From: Acetothermia bacterium UBA7521
Lineage (GTDB): Bacteria > Bipolaricaulota > Bipolaricaulia > Bipolaricaulales > Bipolaricaulaceae
Assembly (NCBI GenBank): GCA_002479455.1
Contig: DLNB01000028.1
Span: forward strand, 5,227 to 69,226
DNA length: 64,000 nucleotides
Direction: 5' to 3'
Below are positions 47,516 to 56,002 of the stretch, in pieces. How positions within the stretch are numbered: position 1 is the first letter of the stretch; each line of letters opens with the position of its first letter. The notes under the pieces were generated by a model. It had not been told where the DNA came from, did no database searches, and saw only the letters and a program-made list of their open reading frames with translations. Position numbers and translations under genes: made by a program.

Positions 47516-47983
47516 TTACTCTGTCTGCTCGATGAGGTAGTTCTCCAGACTGAGCTGCTCGATGAGGCTGAGCTGGGTCTCGATCCAGTCCACGTGATCC
47601 TCTTCATCCTTGAGGATCCCCTCTAGGATGACCTTCGTCGCGTTGTCGCCCTGTTCCGCGCAGAGCTGGATCGTCTCGTTGTACAGCTTCACCGCGTCGT
47701 GCTCGGCCTTCAGGTCATGGTGGTGGATCTTGGACACGTTCTCTCCGACGTGGACTGAACCCATGTTCGTCACGACCGGCTTCCCCTCAAGAAACAGGAT
47801 CCGTTCTACGAGCTTCTCCCAGTGGCGCATCTCGGTGATAGCCCGCTTCTCGAGGATCTCGTGGAGCTTCCCGTACCCCCAGTCCGCGCACATCTCGGCG
47901 TGGAGCATGTACTGAACCGTTGCCCCCAACTCCTCAGCCAGCCGTGCGTTGAGCGCTTTGATGATCTTCGCATTTCCTTTCAC
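47516..47983 (-). CDS. bfr: Bacterioferritin
   Basis: A 155-residue four-helix protein. All ferroxidase ligands are in place with E. coli numbering: Glu18, Glu51, His54, Glu94, Glu127 and His130; the haem ligand is Met52 (ITEMRHW). It stores iron and removes Fe2+ and peroxide, complementing the adjacent peroxiredoxin. ATG at 47983 follows AAGGAGGG. The gene is separated from the peroxiredoxin gene by 133 nt with two hairpins. Confidence 0.95.
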   Translation of the reverse strand: MKGNAKIIKALNARLAEELGATVQYMLHAEMCADWGYGKLHEILEKRAITEMRHWEKLVERILFLEGKPVVTNMGSVHVGENVSKIHHHDLKAEHDAVKLYNETIQLCAEQGDNATKVILEGILKDEEDHVDWIETQLSLIEQLSLENYLIEQTE

Positions 47984-48041
47984 GGTTCCCTCCTTTGAGG
48001 TTCCATGGTACAGGAGGTCTGTCTATCCCGACAACCGTTCT

Positions 48042-48446
48042 TCAGCGACGGAGACCGCGGAGCTTTTCCCAGAGCGAGCGTCCCGGCTTGGGTGGGCGCG
48101 CGGCGCGGACCTCTCCGTCGGCACGGGCCTGGGCCACCGCTCCTTCCCACGTCCCGCGGTGGCGGGCCTTTTCCTCCCACAGCGCAGCGAACCGGTCCAC
48201 CGCGGCCTGCGCGTCCTGCGGCTTCACCGCGAGTCCGCTGCGGGTAAGCGAACGCAGCACCTCTTCCGCTGCTGCGATCTCCGCCTGGAGGTGGACCTCC
48301 CCCGTTTCCTCCACAAGCCGATACTGCGTGGCGTCGGCCAGGAGCCCGAACGCCGCCCGGTCCACCGACCTCATGGGGAGGGCCTCGTCCACGAACTGCC
48401 GGTCCGTTTCCATGAACTCGCGCCTAATCCTGTCCTTCCAGTTCAT
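48042..48446 (-). CDS. Small protein co-transcribed with AOR, unknown function
   Basis: A 134-residue, mostly helical protein (MNWKDRIRREFMETDRQFVD ... AAFGLLADATQYRLVEETGE ... VDRFAALWEEKARHRGTWE) with a basic C-terminus. No cysteine cluster and no membrane segment. I do not recognise a family. Its ATG overlaps the AOR stop by 23 bp, so the two are translationally coupled and it may be an assembly or electron-transfer partner of the AOR. It ends the long operon that begins at 58.4 kb. Confidence 0.65.
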   Translation of the reverse strand: MNWKDRIRREFMETDRQFVDEALPMRSVDRAAFGLLADATQYRLVEETGEVHLQAEIAAAEEVLRSLTRSGLAVKPQDAQAAVDRFAALWEEKARHRGTWEGAVAQARADGEVRAARPPKPGRSLWEKLRGLRR

Positions 48447-50202
48447 ATCTTCCCTCCAACCACCGGTTCATCTCCCCCAGCGCGCGACGAAGGTACGCCT
48501 CGTCCACCGCCCCACCCGGGGCCGGGGTGGCCAACGCCCGCTCCGGGATCGAAATCTTCCCCAGGTCGAACCCCTCGCGGACCTTGAACGCGTGCTTGCG
48601 CCGCAGCACCTCTTCTCCGAGCCGAGCGAGGGTCGTCTCGTCCCTCTCCATCCCCAGGGCGCCGAGACACTCGCGAACCGTCCCCAGATCGTACAGCCCG
48701 CGGGCGAAGAAACACACCACAAGCGACGACAACACCTGCCGCCGCGCCTCCTCGGCGACGAGCCTCCGGGCGAGGGCCTCGGGTGCGAGTTCCGTTCCCT
48801 GGCGGAGCGCCTCCTGATCGAGGGCGTACCCGGCCGAGTCGAGGTGCGAGTGGCGGGCCCCGGAGAGGTAGGTGAGGAGGGCGCCCGGTCCGGTGTGGTA
48901 GCCAGGCATCTCGTTTCCCCCGAAGTGGAGCGCGAACTCCTCGCCGCCGTACCGCTCCGCTGCTGCCCGGACTCCTTCTCCAAGGACGCGGTAGAAGTCC
49001 GTCGTTCGGTCTGCGATGCGGCGGATCATCTCTCTGTACACCGCGACGTCGCCCCACCGCGGCCGGAGGCCGCCCGTTTCCGTCTCGGCGATCAGCCCCT
49101 GCGCGAACGCTTCGGTGGCCCAGGCGAGGACCACCCCGGCCGTCATCGCGTCCAGCCCCACGTGCCCCACCGCGTCAATGAGCTTCAGGACCCCCGGCGC
49201 GTCCTCCACCCCGAGCATCGCTCCCAGGGCGTACAGGGGCTCGTGGTCGTAAGAGACGAACGTCGTCTTGTAGAAGTACGGCTCTTCCGGGTGGGGTTCC
49301 CGGAGGGCGGCGAGGTGGATGCACGCCACCGGGCACCCGGCGCAGGCGAGCCGCCGGCCGAGGTACCCCGCGGCGAGCTTCTCCCCGGAGAACGCCGGCT
49401 CCCCCGGGTACCGGGTGGCCTGGAGGTTCTTGACAGGAAGAGCGCCTATCTCGTTGAGCGGTGCCACGTTCTGGGCCGTCCCCAGGTTGTGGTACTTCTT
49501 CATAAGATCCGACCGGACCGCTCGCTCGTGGAGCTTCCGGTACAGGCCCTGGTAGCGCCCCACCTCGGCGACGGGGAGCGCGCCCTTCCCCGACACAACG
49601 ATTGCTTTGAGGTTCTTGCTCCCCAGGACCGCCCCCAACCCCAGCCGGCCGAAGTGGCGGTACGTCTCGGCGATCACTGCGGCGTAGGTGACCCCTCTCT
49701 CCCCGGCCCGGCCGATGCGGAGGATCGTGCGGTAGCCCGACCCGGGTTCCGTATCACGGAGGATCCGCCCCACCGTGACCGAAGACGCCATCCCCCACAG
49801 GGTGCGCGCATCCCGGAACTGGACCTTCCCGCCGTGGACCGCTAGGTACACCGGCAGATCGCTTCGGCCATCGATCACGACCGCCCCGTAGCCGGCGAGG
49901 CGCAGGGCGAACGCGGTGCGCCCCCCGCAGTGAGACTCCCCGAGGTTCCCCGTGTGGGGAGACTTGAACAGGGCCACCGTCTTCGAGGCCAACGGGTAGA
50001 GGGACGACAGCAGCCCCACCGCGAGGATCACTGGGTTCTCCGGCCCTACCGGGTCCGCGCCCGTCGGGCACAGCTCGTGGAGGAGTTCGATCCCCGCCCC
50101 CGTCCCGCCGAGGCGTTCCCAGAACAGGTCTGGCCGCTCCTCGACCCACGACCGCTTTTTCGTGAGGTCTACACGTAGGACGCGCGTGAGGAGCCTATCC
50201 AC
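48424..50202 (-). CDS. AOR-family tungsten oxidoreductase (diverged paralogue)
   Basis: A 592-residue protein. N-terminal SPHTGNLGESHCGGRTAFAL and RFGRLG-type GRLGLGAVLGSKNLKAIVVS correspond to the tungstopterin domain; the cluster ligands are CAGCPVAC near residues 286-293 plus Cys in LVVCFFARGLYD near 508. C-terminal HAFKVREGFDLGKISIPERA is the AOR hallmark. It is clearly different from the AOR at 29-31 kb and is nearer to WOR-like members that work with a polyferredoxin subunit. A four-cluster ferredoxin gene overlaps just upstream by 8 bp, which supports a two-subunit enzyme. Aldehyde substrate unknown. Confidence 0.88.
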   Translation of the reverse strand: MDRLLTRVLRVDLTKKRSWVEERPDLFWERLGGTGAGIELLHELCPTGADPVGPENPVILAVGLLSSLYPLASKTVALFKSPHTGNLGESHCGGRTAFALRLAGYGAVVIDGRSDLPVYLAVHGGKVQFRDARTLWGMASSVTVGRILRDTEPGSGYRTILRIGRAGERGVTYAAVIAETYRHFGRLGLGAVLGSKNLKAIVVSGKGALPVAEVGRYQGLYRKLHERAVRSDLMKKYHNLGTAQNVAPLNEIGALPVKNLQATRYPGEPAFSGEKLAAGYLGRRLACAGCPVACIHLAALREPHPEEPYFYKTTFVSYDHEPLYALGAMLGVEDAPGVLKLIDAVGHVGLDAMTAGVVLAWATEAFAQGLIAETETGGLRPRWGDVAVYREMIRRIADRTTDFYRVLGEGVRAAAERYGGEEFALHFGGNEMPGYHTGPGALLTYLSGARHSHLDSAGYALDQEALRQGTELAPEALARRLVAEEARRQVLSSLVVCFFARGLYDLGTVRECLGALGMERDETTLARLGEEVLRRKHAFKVREGFDLGKISIPERALATPAPGGAVDEAYLRRALGEMNRWLEGRYELEGQD

Positions 50203-50602
50203 CGTCCACCTCCTCCAACGCGAGGACCCCGTACGGACAGAACCGGGCGCACAGCCCGCAGTGGACGCAGATCACGGGCTTCCCGCCCTCCTCATCCCAC
50301 TGCACCGCCCCAATGGCGCACGCCGCCACGCACGCCTTGCACCCGATGCACCGCTCGAGGCGGACCTTGACTCCCACGGGGGCCTTCTCGATCGCCCCCA
50401 CCGGACAGGCGTGGAGGCAAGGGGGGTCGGCGCACGCCCTGCACACCACGACCACGAACCCCCGCTCCATCCCACCTGTCGAGCGGACGGCGATCGCCGA
50501 TCGGGCGCAGCCCCCTTCCCCGAACCGGCGGGCGCAGGCCTGCGCGCAGAGGAGGCAGTCCACGCACCGCTCGACGTCGACCACCGCCAGGCGCTTCGCC
50601 AC
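50195..50602 (-). CDS. Polyferredoxin subunit with four [4Fe-4S] clusters
   Basis: A 135-residue protein with 16 or more cysteines in four CxxCxxCxxxC-like sets: CVDCLLCAQAC, CRACADPPCLHACP, CIGCKACVAAC and CVHCGLCARFCP. This is the arrangement of electron-wire subunits such as HycB/AorB-type proteins. It probably takes electrons from the AOR catalytic subunit encoded directly downstream (8-bp overlap) and passes them on, perhaps to the flavodiiron protein encoded directly upstream (2-nt gap). The start is GTG at 50602. Confidence 0.9.
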   Translation of the reverse strand: MAKRLAVVDVERCVDCLLCAQACARRFGEGGCARSAIAVRSTGGMERGFVVVVCRACADPPCLHACPVGAIEKAPVGVKVRLERCIGCKACVAACAIGAVQWDEEGGKPVICVHCGLCARFCPYGVLALEEVDGG

Positions 50603-50604
50603 GG

Positions 50605-51786
50605 CTATCCCTTCACCCGCTCCGCGACCGTTCGCCCGAGCGCCTCGGCGCGGATGAGGTCGTCCCGTTGCGGCGCGCCCCGGAACTCCACCGTGCCCGC
50701 GAGGTCCCAGCCTAGGGAGGCGACCTCGTCCGCCATCTTCCGCACCGCACCTCCCTTCCACCCGAACGACCCAAACAGGCCCACCACGCGGTTCGCGAGT
50801 CTCTTCCCCACGATGAGGCGCAGGGCGTGGTCCACCGCGGGGAAGATCCCCGTGTCGTAGGTCGGGGATCCGAGGACGAGGCCCCTCCTCCGCCACGCCT
50901 CGGCGAGGACGGTGCTCGGGTGAACCCGGGCCGCGTCCACCACCCGCACCGGAACGCCTGCCGCCGCCACGCCGCGGGCCACCGCGTCCGCCACGCGCCG
51001 GGTGTGGTCGTACATCGAGCCGTAGACCACGGTCACCGCTGGCTCCCCCTCCATTCGCGCCAGCTTCCGGTACAGGTCCAGAACCCGCCCCGGATCACGG
51101 CGCCACACGAGCCCGTGGGAGGGGGCGATGACCTCGACCGGGAGCCCCTTCAGCTTCTCGATTGCCTTAAGCACGGGTTTGGACACCGCGCCGACGATGT
51201 TCGCGTAGTACCGGACGGTCTCCGCCTCGTAGTGAGCGAGATCCGCCTCGTCGTCGAACAGAACGCCGTCGAGGGCCCCGAACCCCCCGAACGCGTCGCA
51301 GGAGACGAGGACGCGCTCCGTTTCCTCAAACGTGGCCATCGTCTCCGGCCAGTGGACGAACGGGATCGGGTGGAATGAGAGGACCTTGCCGTCGAGGTCG
51401 AGTCGTTCTCCGTCGGCCACCGCCCGCACCCGGTCCCGGATCCCGTAGAAGCTCTCCAGAAGCGGGAGCGCGGTCGGGGTGGCGAGGATCTCGGCCCGGG
51501 GCGCGATCCGGCGCAGGAAGGGCAACGCCCCGGTGTGGTCCGGCTCCATGTGGTTCACAACCAGGTAGTCGATCTCCATCGGAGGAACGATCCGCGCGAT
51601 GTTTGCCACGAGTTCCTCGGCGAACGGCGCCTTGACCCCATCCACCAGAGCTACCACCTCTCCCACCACGAGGTAGCTGTTGTAGCTCACCCCGTACGGG
51701 AGCGGCCACTGACCCTCGAACAGATCCGTGATCCGATCGTTCACCCCCACCCAGTGGATCCCGGGGCGGAGTTCGACAGGGTTCAT
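50605..51786 (-). CDS. Flavodiiron protein (A-type flavoprotein)
   Basis: A 393-residue protein with a metallo-beta-lactamase-like di-iron domain and a flavodoxin domain. Iron ligands: His79-x-Glu81-x-Asp83-His84 (NHMEPDHTG), then His in FVHWPETM, Asp in SCDAFGGFG and His in APSHGLVWRR. The FMN loop is VYGSMYDHTRR near residue 252, with LGSPTYDTGIFP further on. It reduces O2 to water or NO to N2O at the expense of a reduced electron carrier. It begins 10 nt after treT and ends 2 nt before the polyferredoxin gene. Confidence 0.93.
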   Translation of the reverse strand: MNPVELRPGIHWVGVNDRITDLFEGQWPLPYGVSYNSYLVVGEVVALVDGVKAPFAEELVANIARIVPPMEIDYLVVNHMEPDHTGALPFLRRIAPRAEILATPTALPLLESFYGIRDRVRAVADGERLDLDGKVLSFHPIPFVHWPETMATFEETERVLVSCDAFGGFGALDGVLFDDEADLAHYEAETVRYYANIVGAVSKPVLKAIEKLKGLPVEVIAPSHGLVWRRDPGRVLDLYRKLARMEGEPAVTVVYGSMYDHTRRVADAVARGVAAAGVPVRVVDAARVHPSTVLAEAWRRRGLVLGSPTYDTGIFPAVDHALRLIVGKRLANRVVGLFGSFGWKGGAVRKMADEVASLGWDLAGTVEFRGAPQRDDLIRAEALGRTVAERVKG

Positions 51787-51796
51787 CCCGCACCCA

Positions 51797-53002
51797 CTAC
51801 ACGAACGTGGCCAGGACCCTCAGCCAATCGAGAAGCAGCCGGGGCATGAGGAACTTCTGCTGCACGTGCATCCGGGCCTGGGCCCCCATCCGTTCGCACA
51901 GCTCTCGGTCTTGGATGAGCTGCACCGCCCGCTCCGCCGCCCGCTCGTAGCCCTCCGGCTCGACGAGGTACCCCGTCTGGCCTTCGACCACCTGGAGGGG
52001 GATCCCTCCCACGTTCGTGGCCACGACGGGGGTCCGCTTCCAGAGAGCCTCGGACACCGTGAGCCCGAACCCTTCCCGCCGGGACATCTGGAACACGACC
52101 GCCGCCGCGCGCTGAAGCGCGTTCACGAGCAAGGCGTCGGTGTGGGTGAACAGCTGGACGTCCTTCATCCCCTCCACCTGGCTGAGGACCCGCGCGAAGA
52201 TCTCCGGGCCCTCCGGGTCGTCGGTAGCCATGTTTCCCATCATCACCAACCGGCAGTCCACGCTCTGGCGAATGCGTTGGAACACGTCGAGGACCCCCAG
52301 GGGGTCTTTCCACTTGTCGAACCGTGAGATCTGCACCAAGAGCGGCTTGTCACGAGGGATGGAGTACTGGGCGAGTTTGCGCTCCACCTCGTCAGAGGAC
52401 AGGTCGCGGTTGAGCTCGGACAGTGGATCGATCGCCGGGGCGATGATGTGGGTCTCCACCGGAAGGTCCGGCTTGCGAAATGCCTCCGACGAGGCGACCA
52501 CCGCGTCGTAGCGGAGGAGGAACGGCTTGAGGACCTCCCACACCGTCTCGTGAGGCGTGGAGATGTCGATGTGGCACCGCCACACCCAGGGCGTGTCCCG
52601 CAGTTCGTAGCGGATCATCGGCAGGGGTTGGGGGTCGTGGACGATGATCGTGTCGTGACCGGAGATCGGGCTGTACCGGGCGAAGGCCTCGTTCACCCGG
52701 AGGTAGTTGGCCAGGTCTTCCTCCGACAGGTCCACCGGCTCCCCCTGGAGGGCGTTGTGGAGTTTCTTCGTGACCTGAAACAAGGACGGGTCCCCGTACA
52801 GGAGGCTCCAGTCCGCGTTGATGCCCACGTCGTTCATCAGGGGAACCAGGGAATGGAGCATTCCCGCCACCCCGCCCCCGTGGAACGTGGCGTTCACGTG
52901 CAACAGCCGCAGCCCGTACAGGGGACGCGCGGCCCGGACCACGGCCGCCACCGCTTCCTCGCCGACGTACTTGGTGTACTTTTCGATTCCTAGTAGCTCC
53001 AT
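51797..53002 (-). CDS. treT: Trehalose glycosyltransferring synthase
   Basis: A 401-residue GT4-family protein closely fitting TreT: LLHVNATFHGGGVAGMLHSL at the N-terminus, HDPQPLPMI, PWVWRCHIDISTP, then the nucleotide-sugar domain with VQISRFDKWKDPLGV and the retaining-GT motif EGFGLTVSE (E-x7-E). TreT makes trehalose from NDP-glucose and glucose, reversibly. ATG at 53002. The gene follows the glycosidase gene by 11 nt and sits in a sugar-transport operon, so trehalose may be either the imported sugar or the product. Confidence 0.9.
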   Translation of the reverse strand: MELLGIEKYTKYVGEEAVAAVVRAARPLYGLRLLHVNATFHGGGVAGMLHSLVPLMNDVGINADWSLLYGDPSLFQVTKKLHNALQGEPVDLSEEDLANYLRVNEAFARYSPISGHDTIIVHDPQPLPMIRYELRDTPWVWRCHIDISTPHETVWEVLKPFLLRYDAVVASSEAFRKPDLPVETHIIAPAIDPLSELNRDLSSDEVERKLAQYSIPRDKPLLVQISRFDKWKDPLGVLDVFQRIRQSVDCRLVMMGNMATDDPEGPEIFARVLSQVEGMKDVQLFTHTDALLVNALQRAAAVVFQMSRREGFGLTVSEALWKRTPVVATNVGGIPLQVVEGQTGYLVEPEGYERAAERAVQLIQDRELCERMGAQARMHVQQKFLMPRLLLDWLRVLATFV

Positions 53003-53013
53003 GTGCGGGGGCC

Positions 53014-54219
53014 TTACCTCTTCCCCCGTTCACCTCCTCGGTTCAGCCGGTGGAATCCTTCCGGGACAGCGGCCGTCCAGAGCTGCAGGTCGCACCCCTC
53101 GCCCGGGACTTCCCCCGGGCCGCGCAGGCCGCCTTCCCCGTCCCAGTACAGTAGCTCTGCGAACCCCAGCTCGGCAAGGGCGTCCATCACCCGCCCGGCG
53201 ACCTGGAACGTCTCGCCCAGGCCGTGGGCCAGCGCCCCGCGGGCGATAAACCACTGTTCGAACGGCCACACCGCGCCCTGGTGGTAGCTGGTGGGGGAGT
53301 AGTCGGGGTGGCCGGGGCTGAGCGTTCGAAATCCGTAGGGGGTGACAAGCTCTTGCGCCCGATAGACGAGCTGCTCCTTGCGCCTTGCCGGCACGTCCTC
53401 CGGCTGGAGGTAGGCGAGCATGTGCAGTCCGTCCGAACTCACCCCAGGGACGAGCTGTCCACCGTCCAGCGCCAAGGCGGGGTAGTCGGTTACCTCATCC
53501 CACAGGCTTCTCCAAACCGCCGCCGCTGTCGCGGAAGCCTGCCCGGCGAGCGCGGCCCGATCGAACCCGAGATCGAGCGCCTCGGTCAGCTCGGCCAGCG
53601 CGCGCAGAGCGGCGACCGTTTGGGCCTGGACCAGGGTGTACGCCACCGGGAACCGCAACCTCCGTCTCCCGGGAAGAAACGAGTCCTTCCAGTACGTGGC
53701 GGGAAGTAGGTACCTCGCTGCGTCGGCATGGCGGGGATCCTCCCAGAAGAGATCGTCCGCGATGTGGCGGAGCACGTACTCACCTGCAGCCTTCAGTCCG
53801 TCCCTGATCGTGCTCAGGGTCGTCCCGTCGTCGGCGATGGGGTACTGCTGCGCCGCTCCGATGAGGAACAGCTGGCTCGTCTCGCAGGCGTTGTAGCGGG
53901 TGGAAAGATCATCCTGCGTGTATGGCTGGAATTCGTGGACCACCCGGCCCGGCTCTTCCCCGGTCCGCGGGTCCTGCTGGCGGCCGATGGTCGCCGCGCA
54001 GAAGCGCAACGTCTCCCGGATCAGGGTTCGGTCGTCCGCGATGAGTCCTGCCGTGAGGAGGTCACGGGCGAAGATCCCGAACCGGACCCGGTCGCTCATC
54101 TTTCCGGCGTGGGCGAGCTCGAACCGCTGCCCGTCCACCGTGGTCTCGGTCCGCAGTCGCTCGAACGCTTCCTTCCCCTTCTCCCGCAACCGCGTCCGCT
54201 GCGCAGGGGGCACCGTCAT
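53014..54219 (-). CDS. (alpha/alpha)6-barrel glycosidase, amylo-alpha-1,6-glucosidase-like
   Basis: About 401 residues, helical throughout, with FGIFARDLLTAGLIADDRTL, a central ETSQLFLIGAAQQYPIADDG, and SPTSYHQGAVWPFEQWFIAR, motifs shared by GH63/GH15-like and debranching-type barrels; the E and D residues in these segments are candidate catalytic acids. No signal peptide, so it acts in the cytoplasm on imported or stored glucosides. A mannosylglycerate hydrolase-like activity is another possibility. ATG at 54219 overlaps the upstream permease stop by 4 bp (ATGA). Confidence 0.8.
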   Translation of the reverse strand: MTVPPAQRTRLREKGKEAFERLRTETTVDGQRFELAHAGKMSDRVRFGIFARDLLTAGLIADDRTLIRETLRFCAATIGRQQDPRTGEEPGRVVHEFQPYTQDDLSTRYNACETSQLFLIGAAQQYPIADDGTTLSTIRDGLKAAGEYVLRHIADDLFWEDPRHADAARYLLPATYWKDSFLPGRRRLRFPVAYTLVQAQTVAALRALAELTEALDLGFDRAALAGQASATAAAVWRSLWDEVTDYPALALDGGQLVPGVSSDGLHMLAYLQPEDVPARRKEQLVYRAQELVTPYGFRTLSPGHPDYSPTSYHQGAVWPFEQWFIARGALAHGLGETFQVAGRVMDALAELGFAELLYWDGEGGLRGPGEVPGEGCDLQLWTAAVPEGFHRLNRGGERGKR

Positions 54220-55070
54220 CCCTTGACCGCCCCGGCGAGGATCCCGCGCACGAAGTACCGCTGGAGGGAGAAGAACACGGCCATCGGCACGATCATCGAC
54301 ACGAACGCGGCCGACGTCAGGAGGTGCCAGTCCTGTCCCCGCGACCCGACGAGGAGCGAAAGCCGCAACGTCAGCGGCGCGACTTCGCTGTACCCGCCGA
54401 GGTACACCAGGGCCACGAGGAGGTCGTTCCACACCCACAGGAACTGGAAGATCGCCGCCGAAGCCAGCACCGGGACCGACAGCGGGAGCACGAGCCGCAC
54501 GAACGCGGTGAACGGGGTTGCTCCATCCATATACGCTGACTCGAACAGCTCCCGGGGCAGGGCCCCGAAGAAGTTCCGCAGGAGGTAGATCATCAGGGGA
54601 AGCCCGTACCCGGCGTGGGCAAGCCAGATCCCGGGGAAAGTCCCGGAGAGTCTGAGCACGTTGAACATCCGCAAGACGGGGATGAGCGTCATCTGAAGGG
54701 GGATCACGATCAGCCCGACCACGGTCATCAGCAAGACCTGACGCCCGCGGAACTCCATCCACGACAAGGCGTAGGCGGCCAGAGCGGCGATGGTGAGGGT
54801 GATCAGCGTCGTGGGAACGGTGATGATGAAGCTGTTCAGGAAGGCTCTTCCCATCCCCTGACGCAACAGGACGTCCTGGTAGTTGCTCGTCGTGAACCGG
54901 CCCCACTCGCTGGGCGTGGCGACGGCCGTCCACCAGCCCGACGCGAGGAGGTCCTGCCGGGGGCGGAACGAGCTCACGAGCAGCCCGAGCGACGGAGCGA
55001 GCCAGATCAACGCGAGAACGATCACGACCAGATGCAGCGGCACTCTTCTCACTTTTCGGGATGAGCTCAT
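54216..55070 (-). CDS. Sugar ABC transporter permease, MalG type
   Basis: About 284 residues with six membrane helices. The EAA loop is ELFESAYMDGATPFTAFVRL, FVRLVLPLSVPVLASAAIFQ follows, and the C-terminus ends with FSLQRYFVRGILAGAVKG, a CUT1 MalG hallmark. It pairs with the MalF-type permease (4-bp overlap). The start is ATG at 55070. Confidence 0.92.
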   Translation of the reverse strand: MSSSRKVRRVPLHLVVIVLALIWLAPSLGLLVSSFRPRQDLLASGWWTAVATPSEWGRFTTSNYQDVLLRQGMGRAFLNSFIITVPTTLITLTIAALAAYALSWMEFRGRQVLLMTVVGLIVIPLQMTLIPVLRMFNVLRLSGTFPGIWLAHAGYGLPLMIYLLRNFFGALPRELFESAYMDGATPFTAFVRLVLPLSVPVLASAAIFQFLWVWNDLLVALVYLGGYSEVAPLTLRLSLLVGSRGQDWHLLTSAAFVSMIVPMAVFFSLQRYFVRGILAGAVKG

Positions 55071-55942
55071 CGCACCGCCTCCTGGGCCCGGAACCGGCGC
55101 ACGTTGAGCACGATGAACGGCACGATTGCTAGGAACAGGATCACCGCGATCGCGCTCGCCATCCCGTAGTTGTTGAACTGGAACATCTCGTTGTACATCC
55201 GGTTCGCGATCACGTCCGTGTCGTAGGCGCCGTTGGTCATGATGTACACGATGTCGAACATCTTCAGAACGAACACGATCATCGTCGTGGTGATCATGGC
55301 CAGGGTGGACTTCAGAAAGGGGATCGTCACGCAGCGGAACACCTGCCACTCATTGGCCCCATCGATGCGCGCCGCCTCCTGCATCTCCCTGGGGATGCCC
55401 TTGTACGCCGCGGAGAGGATGACCATGCAGAACCCCGTCCACACCCACACCCCCACCGCGATGAGGGCGAGGTTGTTCAGCCACGGGCGTTGGATGAGAA
55501 GCCAGACCGGTTGTCCCCCCATGCCCACGATGATCGCGTTGAGGAGCCCGATCTGAGGTGCGACGGCCGGGCGAAACGCGTACACGAACCGCCAGATCAC
55601 CCCCGCTGCCACGTAGGAGATGGCCATCGGGAGGAAGATGATCGACTTGATCAACGTTTCGTACCGCACGCGATCGAGGATCACCGCGAGGAGGAGCCCC
55701 ATCCCGACCGTGAACAGGGTGAACACGGCCATCCACAGGAGGTTGTTGCGGAACGTGGCCAGCATCGGGGCCGATGTGAACGCCCGGAGGTAGTTCTGAG
55801 CACCCACGAACACATCGGAACGCGGGCCATAGAAGCTGAGTCGGATCGTCTCCGCGCTCGGGTAGACGAGGAACACCCCCAACAACAGGAGGGCGGGGGC
55901 GAGGTAGAACCAGTGGGCCCGACCCTTGTTCGTAACAGTCAC
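55067..55942 (-). CDS. Sugar ABC transporter permease, MalF type
   Basis: A 291-residue protein with six membrane helices (first: FYLAPALLLLGVFLVYPSAE). The EAA motif EAARIDGANEWQVFRCVTIP contacts the ATPase. It forms a heterodimer with the MalG-type subunit. GTG start at 55942. A GC-rich hairpin (55959-55985) sits between it and the binding-protein gene, which could lower its expression relative to the binding protein. Confidence 0.92.
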   Translation of the reverse strand: MTVTNKGRAHWFYLAPALLLLGVFLVYPSAETIRLSFYGPRSDVFVGAQNYLRAFTSAPMLATFRNNLLWMAVFTLFTVGMGLLLAVILDRVRYETLIKSIIFLPMAISYVAAGVIWRFVYAFRPAVAPQIGLLNAIIVGMGGQPVWLLIQRPWLNNLALIAVGVWVWTGFCMVILSAAYKGIPREMQEAARIDGANEWQVFRCVTIPFLKSTLAMITTTMIVFVLKMFDIVYIMTNGAYDTDVIANRMYNEMFQFNNYGMASAIAVILFLAIVPFIVLNVRRFRAQEAVR

Positions 55943-55958
55943 CCCCTGAGGAGTATCC

Positions 55959-55985
55959 GCCGGGGCGGGGCTGCCCCGCCCCGGC
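55959..55985 (-). terminator. Intra-operon hairpin between binding protein and permease genes
   Basis: GCCGGGGCGGGG and CCCCGCCCCGGC form a perfect 12-bp GC stem with a 3-nt loop. No T-run follows on either strand, so it is more likely a partial terminator or an mRNA-stabilising structure, as is common after malE-type genes. Confidence 0.5.
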
Positions 55986-56002
55986 GAGCAGTTGGTGCGA
56001 TC

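Noticed and set aside
47995..49845. Long plus-strand frame opposite the second AOR and its small partner (about 616 codons)
   Set aside because: Antisense to genes with clear motifs and coupled ends; no motif of its own.
48424..50202. Radical SAM enzyme suggested by clustered cysteines
   Set aside because: The motif is CAGCPVAC (CxxCxxxC) in the middle of an AOR-type chain, not the CxxxCxxC at the N-terminus required for radical SAM enzymes.
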